64,000 nt of DNA. Origin: Adineta ricciae. Its lineage: Eukaryota > Rotifera > Eurotatoria > Adinetida > Adinetidae. A program made the position numbers and the translations under genes. The DNA is taken from positions 372,001 to 436,000 of the forward strand of contig CAJNOJ010000019.1 in the NCBI GenBank assembly GCA_905250025.1, read 5' to 3'. The notes beneath the pieces are model-generated. The model made no database searches and was not told where the DNA came from. It worked only from the letters and a program-made list of their open reading frames with translations. Of this stretch, positions 1 through 11,547 are shown in pieces (position 1 is the stretch's first letter; each line of letters starts with the position of its first letter).

Positions 1-15
1 TGGAAGAAGTGTGCG

Positions 16-23
16 TATAAAAG
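16..23 (+). promoter_or_regulatory. TATA box candidate upstream of the YAP gene
   Basis: The sequence reads TATAAAAG, 93 bases before the first ATG of the YAP-like gene. That spacing would place transcription start at about 45-50 and give a 5' leader of about 70 bases. This is the only promoter element I can propose here, because the window begins 15 bases upstream of it. Confidence 0.4.
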
Positions 24-115
24 AACGTGTGTAACTTTCATCAACATCATCTATTTCAAAAGGAACACACAAGAGAACAACGAACGAGTGAGTGCCTCGC
101 GTTATTCGGTTGTCA

Positions 116-1775
116 ATGAGTAAGATTAGTAGCTCATCGTACATTATTGATGATGATCAAAATCGATTCGCTATGGATTTTTTGTTCGCTCAGTTGAATA
201 CTGGGAATGGGACAACATCCAAGCCCTACTCTGATCGAAATCTACCTGCATCTTTCTTTCGACAACCATCGGCACATATTCCAACCAAAGATCAACACGC
301 TCAACATACAAAAAATCAACGTAGTCTACCAGGAAGTTCAGCGAAAGCTACAAAAGGCAACGATAGCCATGCACATTCGAGGACTATTAGTGACAGTGCT
401 GTACTTAATGGGCAAGTTGCAATGAGTTCAAATTTATCCCAAAACCATTGGCATTCTACGGCACTTCCTTTGCCTGATGGATGGGAAGAAAAACTAACAG
501 ACAATGGACAAATCTTCTATATCGAGTAAGACGTAGCATACGTTTTAGAAAGACTAAGAGACTTATTTTGGTGTAAACTTTATTCTTATCGAAGATGAAC
601 TTTTACGATTACTAACAAACTCCATGATAAACTATTCTTTCTCGTCATTAGCATTTGTTTCATCGACTATCAAAAGAAGCTCAGCAACCTTTGTTTTCTT
701 CTAGTCATTTCACTAGAAGTACAACATGGAATGATCCTCGGCCGAACCATTATGCAAAATTTCGATCGTACTGTGCTTCACTTCAATTGCCTGATGATTA
801 TGTTCAGAAAACCGATGGCCATGGACGAGTCTACTTTATGAATGTCAAAACTAAACAAACGTCCTTGGTTGATCCGAGACCAAGTAAAGTTCTCTTCATT
901 TTGATGCGAAAGAAAAATACCTTCTCGTTTTCAGCCTACTATCATTCGTTGATGACTAAACGCTTTGATGTCCCATCAGTAACAGTTCCACAAACGGAAG
1001 AAAATCTTGCCGAGAAACTGACCACAATCGCGAAAGAAAGACAAGCCTTGCAACAACGAACACAAGAATTAGAAAGATTAGTAAGTGAACTCTTATTTCA
1101 CGCTACGAATTTCTAATCTTCAAACCTTATCTAAATGCTTCAGCACAGATAATAACCGGTAGGAATGAATGTAGTCTTTCTCGTAATACTGTCGTTTCGG
1201 TTCGATTTTCTATCCATACGTATGAGTCATCGACGTCGCTCTATTTTTAGGAAGCTGAATTACAAGAGAAGATGCTTCGCTCGCATGGTATGAACAATCT
1301 AATTGCGACCAATCACACTACTGTTCAATCATTACCCGTCGGTTCACTTGCTCACAAACGATACGAAAGTACCGATAGTGGCCTAGGAAATGGTAAGTAG
1401 TTTCAGCAGATTTCGTGTTTAATGTGATATTTTTGTATGGTTTAGATTATAATGATTCGAATGAATTATTTGATACGGTTTCCAATTTTTCTGATAATCA
1501 TCTTTTTCCGGATTCGACAGGTATATGTGATATCCATAGTGTACTAGAATTCAAGGTTAAATCTCATGATTTCTCTTCGTCTCAGACTTTAGAAGTTCAC
1601 CTATGGACACACATTGTGCTGGTCAAACTCCTCATTCTACTTCTGTGGCAAACAGTTGCCAAATGAATGTTAGTAGTTTGTCAGATATTTGTCTATTTCT
1701 ATTCTTATCTTATCTTATCTATAGACGAAAGCACATCAATCGATGCAGCAATGGTCTTCCAGTACTCGTTTTTAA
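116..1775 (+). CDS. YAP1: YAP/Yorkie transcriptional co-activator (Hippo pathway)
   Basis: Predicted Hippo-pathway co-activator that would bind TEAD factors in the nucleus. Exons 116-525, 705-883, 935-1080, 1251-1392, 1446-1520, 1586-1668 and 1725-1775 sum to 361 codons plus stop. The first ATG of the open frame is at 116; the frame upstream opens only with GTG. Seen in order: a TEAD-binding-like segment with NLPASFFRQP (vertebrates have LPDSFF); HSRTIS, which fits the LATS target HxRxxS; WW1, restored across intron 1 and ending STTWNDPRP; a second WW-like unit; a charged coiled coil; and ESTDSGLG, which matches the YAP phosphodegron region. In the second WW unit both signature tryptophans are replaced (LPDDYVQK and TSLVDPR). 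The C terminus (SSSTRF) lacks the usual FLTWL PDZ ligand. Poly-A signal AATAAA lies near 1921. Identity is strong; the last two small exons are less sure. Confidence 0.88.
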
Positions 1776-3244
1776 ACATAAGCAATCGTGTATTGAACAG
1801 TGATACTATTCGGTGTATATCCATTCCATTCATCTTGATTCTATCGTATAATTTTGATGATTTGTTCTTTTCTATTTTGACGAAACTGATGCTAAATAAG
1901 TGATTTTTTTTGATAAAAAGAATAAATTTCGAAAGTATTTGCTTTTGTTACGAGAAAACACATAGATAAGTTCCTTACAAAATAAATTGGATTATGTATA
2001 TGATATGTTATGTTTATCTTCTGATAAAAATCGATTAGTCATATATAGAATTTTTCCTTTTACGATATCGGATTGCTGTTTTTCTATATGGAAAGTTGTC
2101 GGTAAAATTGGTTTGCTGTTTTGTACTTTTAGTTTTACTGATTTTCATCAACAGTTAATGTTTGATAAGTTATCTGATTTTTTGCAAAAGACGTCTAAAA
2201 ATCATGGTCACGAACTCGAACGTCACTGATAACGTTTTTCAATCGCGTCATCTCTAGTTAAACTCAAGCTCAAAAACTCCACAAAATAAGACAATATGAC
2301 TAGGATCAGTGACTTCAGTGCAGTTAGGAGCACGGTCGTCTTTTAAGATTTGTAATATGTTTAGAGCAACAACCATGTTTAATCGAAATTGACCGACAGT
2401 TTGAAGCATATGAATAGGAATCCTAACAACTTTTCTACAGTAGATATGACTTATAAGTTTTACTCTACTGCAATATATCAATGTTATTTTCACGAAATTC
2501 TTTGCTTATTGAAGTGCTGGCGATGATGACAAAGAATCGATAGAATCTCGTACGGTTTCGACTACTGTATTCATGAATGATCTTTTTTACCACCACAAGA
2601 TTATGCTCTTGTTATTTACCTGTTGAATGAGATTGATCGACCTGTATTTGGACGAGTTAAAGCAATATGTAAAATTGTAAGTTTTCCTAGAACAATTTGA
2701 ACTATTCCTGAATTACAATTAACCTTGCGACAAACATTTCAATTAAATGAGAGAATCTAAAGAACATTCTTTTCTCCGAATAATTATGAAAATGTATTCC
2801 TTCTCAAATAAAAATGATTATTAAGACCAACCAAAGTCAATCATATCTCTGTCTCAGTTCTGCTAAAATATTCAATCCTATGACTAATATACAAATAAAT
2901 GCGATACAAGATTCTTTTTATTGAAATCTCACAATGTTTGTCAGTAATGAGACGCCTACCCAGACGTATATTTTCTGGTGATCCCATTGGCGTATTTCGA
3001 AGAATCAACAAGAAAAACGACTGACATCATTTCATCACAAGATTTTACGCTATTACAACTATTCCTTTTCTAACTATTACATGAATAAAGATTAAAAAAG
3101 CGAGAGGAAAAACACAGATAACAAGAAAAAAAAAGGAAACCACAGAAAAAGCGACGATTTTATCGCATTTTTCGCCAAGCCCACGTTTCATTGATGCTTA
3201 TCTAAATAGATACAAATATATTTAACATTAATGGAAGGAAATTA
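1776..3244. other. Intergenic stretch between two convergent genes, with one orphan exon
   Basis: About 1.5 kb holding the 3' ends of the YAP gene (+) and the claudin-like gene (-). The open frames at 1987-2229 and 2254-2493 show no domain, no conserved composition and no splice partners. The only coding-like piece is the short exon listed at 2600-2676. The rest is AT-rich. Confidence 0.6.
2600..2676 (+). pseudogene. Orphan exon-like fragment of an unrecognised gene
   Basis: An AG acceptor at 2598-2599 is followed by 77 open bases and a perfect GTAAGT donor at 2677. The frame reads DYALVIYLLNEIDRPVFG and on to AICKI, which has protein-like composition. No matching upstream or downstream exon was found within the gap. 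It may be a relic of a larger gene or of a transposon-borne gene. I do not recognise the family with certainty. Confidence 0.28.
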
Positions 3245-5303
3245 TTAGTATATGATAACCTTTTTGAGACTTTTTCGTTTCGACGTGGCCGGATAGGTCT
3301 TCTGCTCGCTATCAGAATCACTATTAAATGAACTGATTTCGATATCACCTGCAGAATTTCGTGCGGCTGTCACATAGGTCGTTGCAGCTGATCCAGTGAT
3401 GAGATTTGATCCAATAATATTATTGGCATTATTATTTGCTCGATAGGCAATGGTGTAAACAGGTTGAGTCGGATTTTGTACTAACATTGATGGTTGTGCA
3501 ACATTATATTTGATCATATTTTGTGGTTTCATCTGAATACATCAAGCGCGTAAGAATGATTATTGGAAAGCTGAAGACAAGTACTTACGATGGTTTGAGA
3601 ATTGCCTTCGACGAATTGTTGATTGTTTTGAGGTAGTACATAGGACATCGGCTGCGAAGTGTTGCTTGATGTCATAGCTGATGTTTGTGTTGATGGATTG
3701 GCTTGAGGAGGTACTTGCGATTGAGGATGATAGTAGGGGACTGGTATTGGAACGAATTGAGTTGTTTTTGGCGTACTATCCACAGGAACTGTACTTTCTT
3801 GAGGACTGTATGATCGCGATCGATTTCGTGAATGATGTCGAGAACGTGAATGAGAACGATGGCGCGATCGACTGACATGAGGACACTCGTCAAATTCGGA
3901 ATTCTATCAAATAAAGTTTGACTTTCGAGAAACATAATACATCGAAAACTCACTTCAGTCATTAAATGACGAGAATGATAAGGATCAAACTATAGAACAG
4001 ATGATAGAAAATATCATTCGGATTGGTCTTGCCAATGACTTACATTTCCATTGGGATACACATTTGGGCTGCCAGGTCGAGAGTAGCCAAATAAACTTGG
4101 AGGCGCTGGTTGATATCCTGGATTTACAACACCAGGATAAGTGGGTGGTGGAGGATAGCCCATAGGATTCTGTTGTGGATGGTTTAAACCGTTAATTTGA
4201 TAGCAAGTGTTGGGATAATCTTGATATTGAAATTGTTGTTTCATCCCTGATGTCGTATTGCTATTCAAATACAAAATCTGATGGTTTTTTTTCTCTCTAA
4301 TTTATCATCGCTGATCACTTACCCGTCTGACGGCACTTTACATACACTTCCGTTGTATTTGTCACCACTATGACTGAAAATGCCAGTCACCTGCATACTA
4401 CGATAGTCACACCAATAGAGTATGGATGCAATTATGAAACAGATCGACGTTATGAAAGATAAGACAAGATTTGGCACTAATAACCACATTCCCCATCGAC
4501 GAGGATTATCATTATCAGGTAATTTTAAGCGTTCCACATAGACAACAGATTCATTGGCAAACACGGTAACACCAATGGCGGTGAATATGACTGAAAATAA
4601 ATAGAACATATTTCAACGATAAAACTCATTTTCAAGCATCAACAAATGAATTAAGATTTCAATCACATAGATCAAGCGAATGATAGAAAATTAGCGCTGT
4701 ATTGAACGAAAGCTCGTTACATCACCTAATTTTTTTCTACACGCAAATCAAATAAAACAACATGCACATTATTCATGCAATAAGTAAGCGTTAAGTTTCG
4801 TTCGATATCTTGACCAAAATCTCAGATTGTACAGTTCTATACTTACAACTTAAAAACGCGAATAATGCTGCAAATAATACCGAAGTGACAAAGATACGCC
4901 GACACATGAAACCAATACAAGCGGATAAAAGTGACAGACAACCCAGAGCTAAACCAAATGGGATAAGGACTTGAGCAACTCGAACAAAACCTATGAAATC
5001 AAAGAGACTAATGACCAAAACAATATAACAAGTCTAAGCTTTCTCACTAGGCGAATCTCGGTTCCATAGTGTACAAATAAAGTCATTTTCGCTGGCCGAG
5101 AATATACACTTATACCATAGACCAAATTTCTTGAAGACTTTCGTAGAATTATCAAAAGAGACGTCACCCTTCAGCCCATCGCGTTCATAGAATTGTAGCC
5201 AATCTGGTACGGAAAAGGAGACCCAACCGAAGACTAAACTAAATATCAATAAGCCGATACCAATTGATGTTAGTATACGTGTTGGTATAGTACGATGATA
5301 CAT
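3245..5303 (-). CDS. Claudin/PMP22-like four-transmembrane protein with long cytoplasmic tail
   Basis: Predicted plasma-membrane protein of the claudin/PMP22/stargazin type. Exons on the complement: 5048-5303, 4847-4990, 4323-4590, 4044-4260, 3954-3989, 3589-3903 and 3245-3532, 507 codons. Four hydrophobic segments are visible: near residues 8-28, then two around LIPFGLALGCLSLL and FVTSVLFAALFAFL, and one around LVLSFITSICFIIAS. The first extracellular loop carries the family signature FGLWYKC followed by a second cysteine and CTLW. After the last helix comes a tail of over 270 residues: first Pro/Tyr/Gly-rich (NPMGYPPPPTYPG), then Arg/Ser-rich (SRSRHRSHSRSRHHSRNRS), then Gln/Ser-rich with an acidic patch. 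The tail is much longer than in claudins. A 36-base micro-exon encodes FDPYHSRHLMTE. The role (junction component or channel subunit) is inference. Confidence 0.75.
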
Positions 5304-6952
5304 TATATCCAGGTTTGATTGTTTTGTAAAAGTTTTGACAAGTATTTATTAATTTAGTAAATAACGACGGTACGGAATGTTAAGGCTTTCGCTTAAACAT
5401 TACTTAACGTTTGCCTATCAATGAATTTGAGCTACTTATACGTTAAGAATAAATATGAATAATAACGTCGAGACGTATAAATGATTGATCAGCATACGAG
5501 TTCAGCTGTATTGTTGCTTCAGTAACTTCGAATAGAAGAAAATTATAGGACATCGACAGATAAGATATATCTAATGGTCACACACAGATGAGCAGAGATA
5601 TCTCGTTCTCCTCTTCTTTTCGTCTTCTCAACCAAACAGACAATGAAAAGAACATAAGTTTTTATAAAATGTATATGTATATCTATATCTATATATACTT
5701 ATACAAATATTTGCCTAAGCAAGATGCGCCTTCTCGATTATTGCACATACAAAAAAAACATTCGCTTCGCTGTTCTGTGTTCTTAATTGTCGCGTACGAC
5801 GAGAGAAAACGGCGTATAGCTGATCATCAAGTAAGCCATTCGTATGTTCAACTGGCGAGTTCAATGAACCGTTGAACTTTCCCTTCGTCTATGTACCTGT
5901 ATACCTCATAATATACAAAAGCATAGGTATAAATGAAATGGGGAGGGCCAAAATGAAACGATTGAATTGTTTGTTTGCGTGTGTGAAAAAGAGAAATACT
6001 TACTCAACAAGTCACAGTCATGGCAAATCGATGAGATATTTCACCATCTTCAATTTCATATGTGATTTTAAACAGTTGTTGTACAATCTGATGTCATCAT
6101 CCGATCGTTTTCTTTACCTCCATACACAACGACATTGAATTTTGATGAGTTATATCAAAGACAAATTTCATTATTCGTTTCAAATTAAGATACTTATCAT
6201 CACACAGAAACATATATAAGATCAGTTATGAGATATACGCACGTATACGTATATGTATATACGAAAATATAGTCGAAATAAGATGGTCAATTATGAAAAC
6301 AAAGTGTGATCATGGCTATTCGTTGCTGAGTTGTCCTACTTATATAAGTGATAGATCGTTACTCAATTGAAGTATTGCTTTTTTCTCACTTTGTTGTATG
6401 CATTTGTAGATCTGATAAGCCTCGGATAATGGTACGATTGGGGTCACATGCACCTAGAAATGTTCAGTCATCAATCAAAAGATTTGTTGGGGAGGGTAAT
6501 CCTAAATGACAATTAAGTTTAACTAAAGCGATATCTCCACTTGATCGGATTAGTTTCATTGATAAGAAAAACGTCTCTACAAATTGTCACTTGCGTCGCC
6601 TTAGACTCTGATGTATTTTCGTGTCGTGCAGATAAAGGAAAATAATCTTTCAAAATCATTCGTATTGTTTAGTCATGTGTTGATGATAGGATACAAAATA
6701 TCTATTGTGACAACGAGCGTCGTTCATCGTGTGATCACTTGCTATATATTTAACAAGGCATTTAATTGATTTATTCGAATGTCTTGCAAATAGAACGAAA
6801 TCATCTATCTTCTTACTTTTTGGTGACTGATTATATTTTATTAGAATCTTTCAATTATAAGAACAAAAATATATATATGTATTTATAAATAACTGATAAG
6901 AATAGAAAAGAAAAGAGACTTCTGTTGTTCAACGATATCTGACAGCATATTA
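5304..6952. other. Intergenic stretch upstream of the claudin-like gene
   Basis: This 1.65 kb lies between the start of the claudin-like gene and the 3' end of MSH2, both on the minus strand. It contains TA/CT-rich low-complexity sequence (about 5670-5700 and 6230-6265). The open frames at 5588-5875 and 5872-6138 have repeat-driven composition and no domain. I see no convincing gene. Confidence 0.6.
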
Positions 6953-9900
6953 TCACATTAAACCGACACTTTCTGCTTTGTTTAACAATTTGAGAATCAT
7001 CTCGTGTGCTTGATCGGGATCTTTGATCGACTTCAACTGTTCCAATTCATTCCAGATTAATTCCACCGATTCCTGAACGATGAAAGAGAGTATAGTGTTG
7101 AATCGTTATATCGAACAAAACTTCTTACACTCGAAGCAAATCCATGCCCATGATTTTCTTTGCCGGTGTCATCGTTATTGAATTCTTCTAACTCCTGTGC
7201 TCGTTTCTTGGCAAATTCAATCACATGATCAGGAAATTGTGCGAGTTTAGCAACATGAATACTAAAATGAATGCAATGATTTTGACGGCGTCCTCGTTTT
7301 TCAATCCGTAATGAATTAACCTACCCGAAGCTTTGATCGCACACGCCAGGCTTCAATTTATAAAGTAAGACAAGTTCATCATTGACGGGCAAGGCGTCAA
7401 CATGAAAGTTCTGTATGATACTCGAATGGTCATGTTCAATGGAGGTCAATTCGTGAAAATGCGTAGCAAATAAACAAAAGCATTTGATAGTCGTGCAAAT
7501 ATAGTGTGCAACAGCCCAAGCAAGACCAAATCCATCATATGTCGACTAGAACGAAGCACAAACGATTTTTTGACATTATTCTCATTGCTAACGATACGTA
7601 ATGTGTCTTAGTTACAAAAGACACACTTATCTATCGAGTAGTTAGAACACGATACTAGTCGCTTATCGGGTATAGAGCGAAAGTTCAGTCCATGATGACT
7701 TACCGTTCCTCGACCAAGTTCATCGATAATTAAAAGTGAATTGCTTGTGGCGATGTCTAATATTGTCGACATTTCTAACATTTCGGACATAAATGTGGAA
7801 ACTCCTAATGCTAGATCATCATTTGCGCCAAGCCGAGCAAGAATACAATCAACAATAGTTGTATGACATGATGTACATGGCACGAAACAGCCTATTTGAG
7901 TCATCAATTGAATAACGCCCACCTAAAAGATTACCGTGAACGTCTTCTCATTAATCCTCTGTTTTTTATGCTTACTTGACGTATGTACGTTGATTTTCCA
8001 CCCATATTCGGACCTACAAAACAACACCAACAATAACGACTCAATTTTTATTTGATGAATTCTTACCGGTTATGATTTGAAATCGATGTTTGGTTCGATC
8101 TAATTCAACTGTATTCGAAATGAAATTCATATTGTCTTGTTTTTCCACACATGGATGTCGCGAGTCAACTAGATGAATTTGTTGCTTCTCGTTACTTAAC
8201 ACCGGTCGAATGTAGTTCCCATTCACCGAAGCTATCGCAAATGAAACCAGACAATCTAGCTGAGCAAGAATCCTACAATAAAATTAACACACTTATTGTA
8301 ACTAGCAAAACGTTCGCGACAGATTATCGTGATAATGCAAAACGGATTTAATTATACCAACAGATAAAATCGTCTTTTTTTTTATTGCAGTGATGTCATC
8401 ACTGAAGGCAAATATCATCTACGTTTTTCGTTCACACCCAGAAATGATTAAAATGGTCAAAGGGAATTAGTAATGGTTCGTTTCTTTCTTGCTTTCTGGC
8501 GTTTCAAACATTAATCGACGAAACGTATCACTCGTTCGTTCATATTGATATACATATACATTCAAGATGATAAATTGCTGTATTGATAGAGTTATACCTC
8601 TTACTCGCCTTCTAAAAGCTCTCGAATACTCCTGTCCTCTTTTGAAACGAATACATAGGTCATACATTAGATTAAGATACATATATGTGAACTTACTCTG
8701 CTAATTGACTGAGCGAATCGCAATAACCCGAAGCGATATTGAGAACATCGTCAATAACTTCTTTGGATGTTTCGTTATAAGTCGCGTTTAAGCTGGAATA
8801 TTTCGTATTTAATTCAGCTAAACGTATGGTTTGAAAGAAAATGCCTTCTTTCTTTGTCACTTTAATGGTGATGTTAGGTAGTTGTTTTTGTAATGTTGCA
8901 CTTTCTTTTCGAACGATTCGATATAACCAACCACCTTGTTTAGGGTCGTAAACTAGACGGACTGGTTCTTTGACTGATTCATTCCCGCCTTTTCTTCCGC
9001 GACCTGGTGTAGATGAAACGTGAGGAGATAGTTTTTCACAAACTGATGATAAATCATCGTGCATTTTCGATTCCAGTGCAAGCTGTTTTTCTCGACATTC
9101 TAAAACCAAGGTCAGACTTTTAAATCGAAGGGAAAATGCAGGCTAGTGTACCTTGTAGATCTTTATCATAATCTGGTTTAATGACAAATTCATGATTACG
9201 AATGCGGTCTAAATCGATCGTTGTTTCGATCATTTCAATGTACTTGCTGAAAACGTTGATCATATCCTAGAATAATAATCACATTTTGAAGAGAAAGGAG
9301 GTTCGGCAGGATTGAAATACTCGGATAGGCTCAACAATGAGATGGTCTAAAACACCTTTGTGTGGTCCATTGAATTCACTGATGTACTCCAGTAATTTTG
9401 GCATTTTATTAACGGCAACATAGATTTTATAGCAGTCCTAGTTCGAAAGAAAATCTAGAATGGAAGTTACGGAAATTGCTCGGGTTTACCTCGAGATTTG
9501 CTTTTTTGCGGATAAATTTTCTTACGAGGCGTTCAAAATCAGGCACGCGACCGAGAAAATCTTGTGAAATGTATGTGCGAATGCCCGAATCGTTCACAAA
9601 TGCATCGACAATATCCAACCGTTCATCTAAGCAGAAACTTTATTTTCTGGCGAGAAGGAACAACAAAAGGAAGCTCGTACTGATTTTTGCCATGTCGGTC
9701 AATGGTTGTTTGAGCCATTGCATCAGTAATCGTTGTCCTTGTGCTGTGCGGCAATGATTGAGTAAACCGAAAAGACTCGAAGATTTTGCATTGGCACCTG
9801 AACGGGTAAATTAGTTAACAGCTACTGATTCAGATCCGAAAGATCTCAACTCACTGAAATCTGGCCGTTGTCGTTGATCGGGAAAGATATTCAAAGCGAT

Positions 9901-11249
9901 CATTGCTGCTGTATCAAGTCTCATATAGAGATCAGGTTGATGTGTTTTCAAATGAAATCGATTGCATTGATTTTTATCCGAAAGTAACTAAAAACGAGTT
10001 TTCGTTGTCAAATTCTCTTAGTTCTGTTTCAATTTACTTCGAGGAACTTAATGGCTGCTGACAATGCACATTTCGCATGTTCCATTTGCACTTCCGCTAG
10101 AAAAGGAGAAGCCTTTTCTGAAAAATTCTCCAAAAACCTATGATAAACATACACATAACGCCAACTTTCATTTCGAATTTGTCATTATCTTCGTCTTTGC
10201 CTTTGACTAACAGACGACAAAGATCTTGTTTAATATCCTTTGACGAGAAGTCAGCTAAAATAATCCACATGTATCTTCGTACTATCATCTATATTGTCAT
10301 ACCTTTGGGTCGTTCAGTCACAAGTACACCTGATTTCTCGATGACTTTCTTCAATTGTAAGTAATTGTCTTCTGTCGCAGTAAATGTTGGCAATAGACAT
10401 TCCTTTGGACCGAGTTGAACCAGAATGGTCTTTTTAGAAGTAAAGAAAAGCTCAGATTATTATCTACTCAACACTTTTCTTACTTCTAAATTCGAATAAT
10501 GATTGGATACAGTGACTTCGCACATTTTGATTGTTAATGTATGAACATCTATCAATGCGAGACCAATAATCTAGAGTACACGAAAACATATTTCGAGGAT
10601 ACACTTCATCGGTCGACTAATAGTTCACTTACAGTGACACCGTTCTCCTGTGCTAATTTACATGAGAGTACACCTGACGAATTTTGAGATGTCGAAGATG
10701 ACGAAAAGAGAATGTCTTCAAATTGCGTGAGATTGCCAGGTGAGCCCTATATGATTTGGAAATAGTCGATTATACAGCAAAACAGTTGCTTATTTACATG
10801 ATATGTCAGCGTCCATTCATTGGACGCTTTTTGTGCTTTCTTCCAAATTTCAACTCGATATTGTTTGATCAATAGGAGCTTTCGAAGGATGTCTTCGAAT
10901 TGTTTATTAGAAATGTAAATGGTTTCAAGTGACTTTTTCGGATCTATGAAAAATCAAAATAAATCTTCGATTTTCTAATCATTCATTCACTTCCAGTGAC
11001 GCGCCATTACCTAATGTTTTCCAATATTTCAATGAATTTGTTGAATGCAACAATTCTTTGGCAATAAAAAGTGCGTCATCTCCATGACATGTATAGTATT
11101 CATTATGTTCGAATAATCTTATCGTTACCGCAGTTTTCGGCGGCAACTTTTTAAATACTCCATAAAATTCATTATCAACTATGGACGTGATTCGTTCGTT
11201 CAAAACATTCGTAGATTCACTCGAAATCTCTTCGNACAAGAAAAAACAT
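6953..11249 (-). CDS. MSH2: DNA mismatch repair protein MSH2 (MutS homologue)
   Basis: Mismatch-recognition ATPase that pairs with MSH6 or MSH3 in the nucleus. I assembled 19 exons; the last is 6953-7072, the ATPase exons are 7325-7545, 7704-7922, 7976-8013 and 8067-8272, and the first is 11011-11249. Total length is about 943 residues (human 934). Visible: an MSH2 N terminus with [14 protein letters not shown], a connector with QYRVEIW and [10 protein letters not shown], the core/clamp with [11 protein letters not shown] and IKFLELLSD, Walker [10 protein letters not shown], then [16 protein letters not shown], Walker B DELGRGT, and ATHFHELTS. The ATG at 11247-11249 is in frame only if the single N at 11235 is left out; counting the N there is no in-frame start and a stop lies just upstream. 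With it left out the total divides by three. One intron (8273-8696) is about 420 bases, against about 50 for most. Identity is very secure. Confidence 0.93.
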
Positions 11250-11547
11250 GGTCAGTCACCATCATCTTCTGCCCAGAAACTGAATGAAAATGAAAGAAAT
11301 AAACCAATCCATAATTTCACTCGAAATACCGATTATTTGTTTGTAAAAATTTTTTCTATGAAACTTTGCCGAAAATTATTTCGCAAAAAAATTCATTCGT
11401 AAAAATGTAGAAATTAAACATATTAGCAAGCAAATTTCTCCAAATGCATAGATGATTCATAGACACCATTGTAGAGGTCAGGAAGGATGGCAATTGAAAA
11501 TGGTATATTTGTTCTTTTCTTTCGTTTCTTTTTTGTCGGAAGAAGAC
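11250..11547. promoter_or_regulatory. Divergent promoter region between MSH2 and YTHDC1
   Basis: Only 298 bases separate the start codons of MSH2 (minus) and the YTHDC1-like gene (plus). Both 5' leaders and any promoter elements must lie here. I see no clear TATA box. The frame at 11181-11402 reads across it but is the shadow of MSH2 exon 1. Confidence 0.55.

Noticed and set aside
5588-6138. Two overlapping plus-strand frames upstream of the claudin-like gene
   Set aside because: Composition is driven by TA repeats and AT-rich codons, with no domain or splice support.
8467-8682. Minus-strand open frame of 71 codons between MSH2 exons
   Set aside because: It lies wholly inside the long MSH2 intron, has no domain, and the flanking exons join in conserved phase without it.
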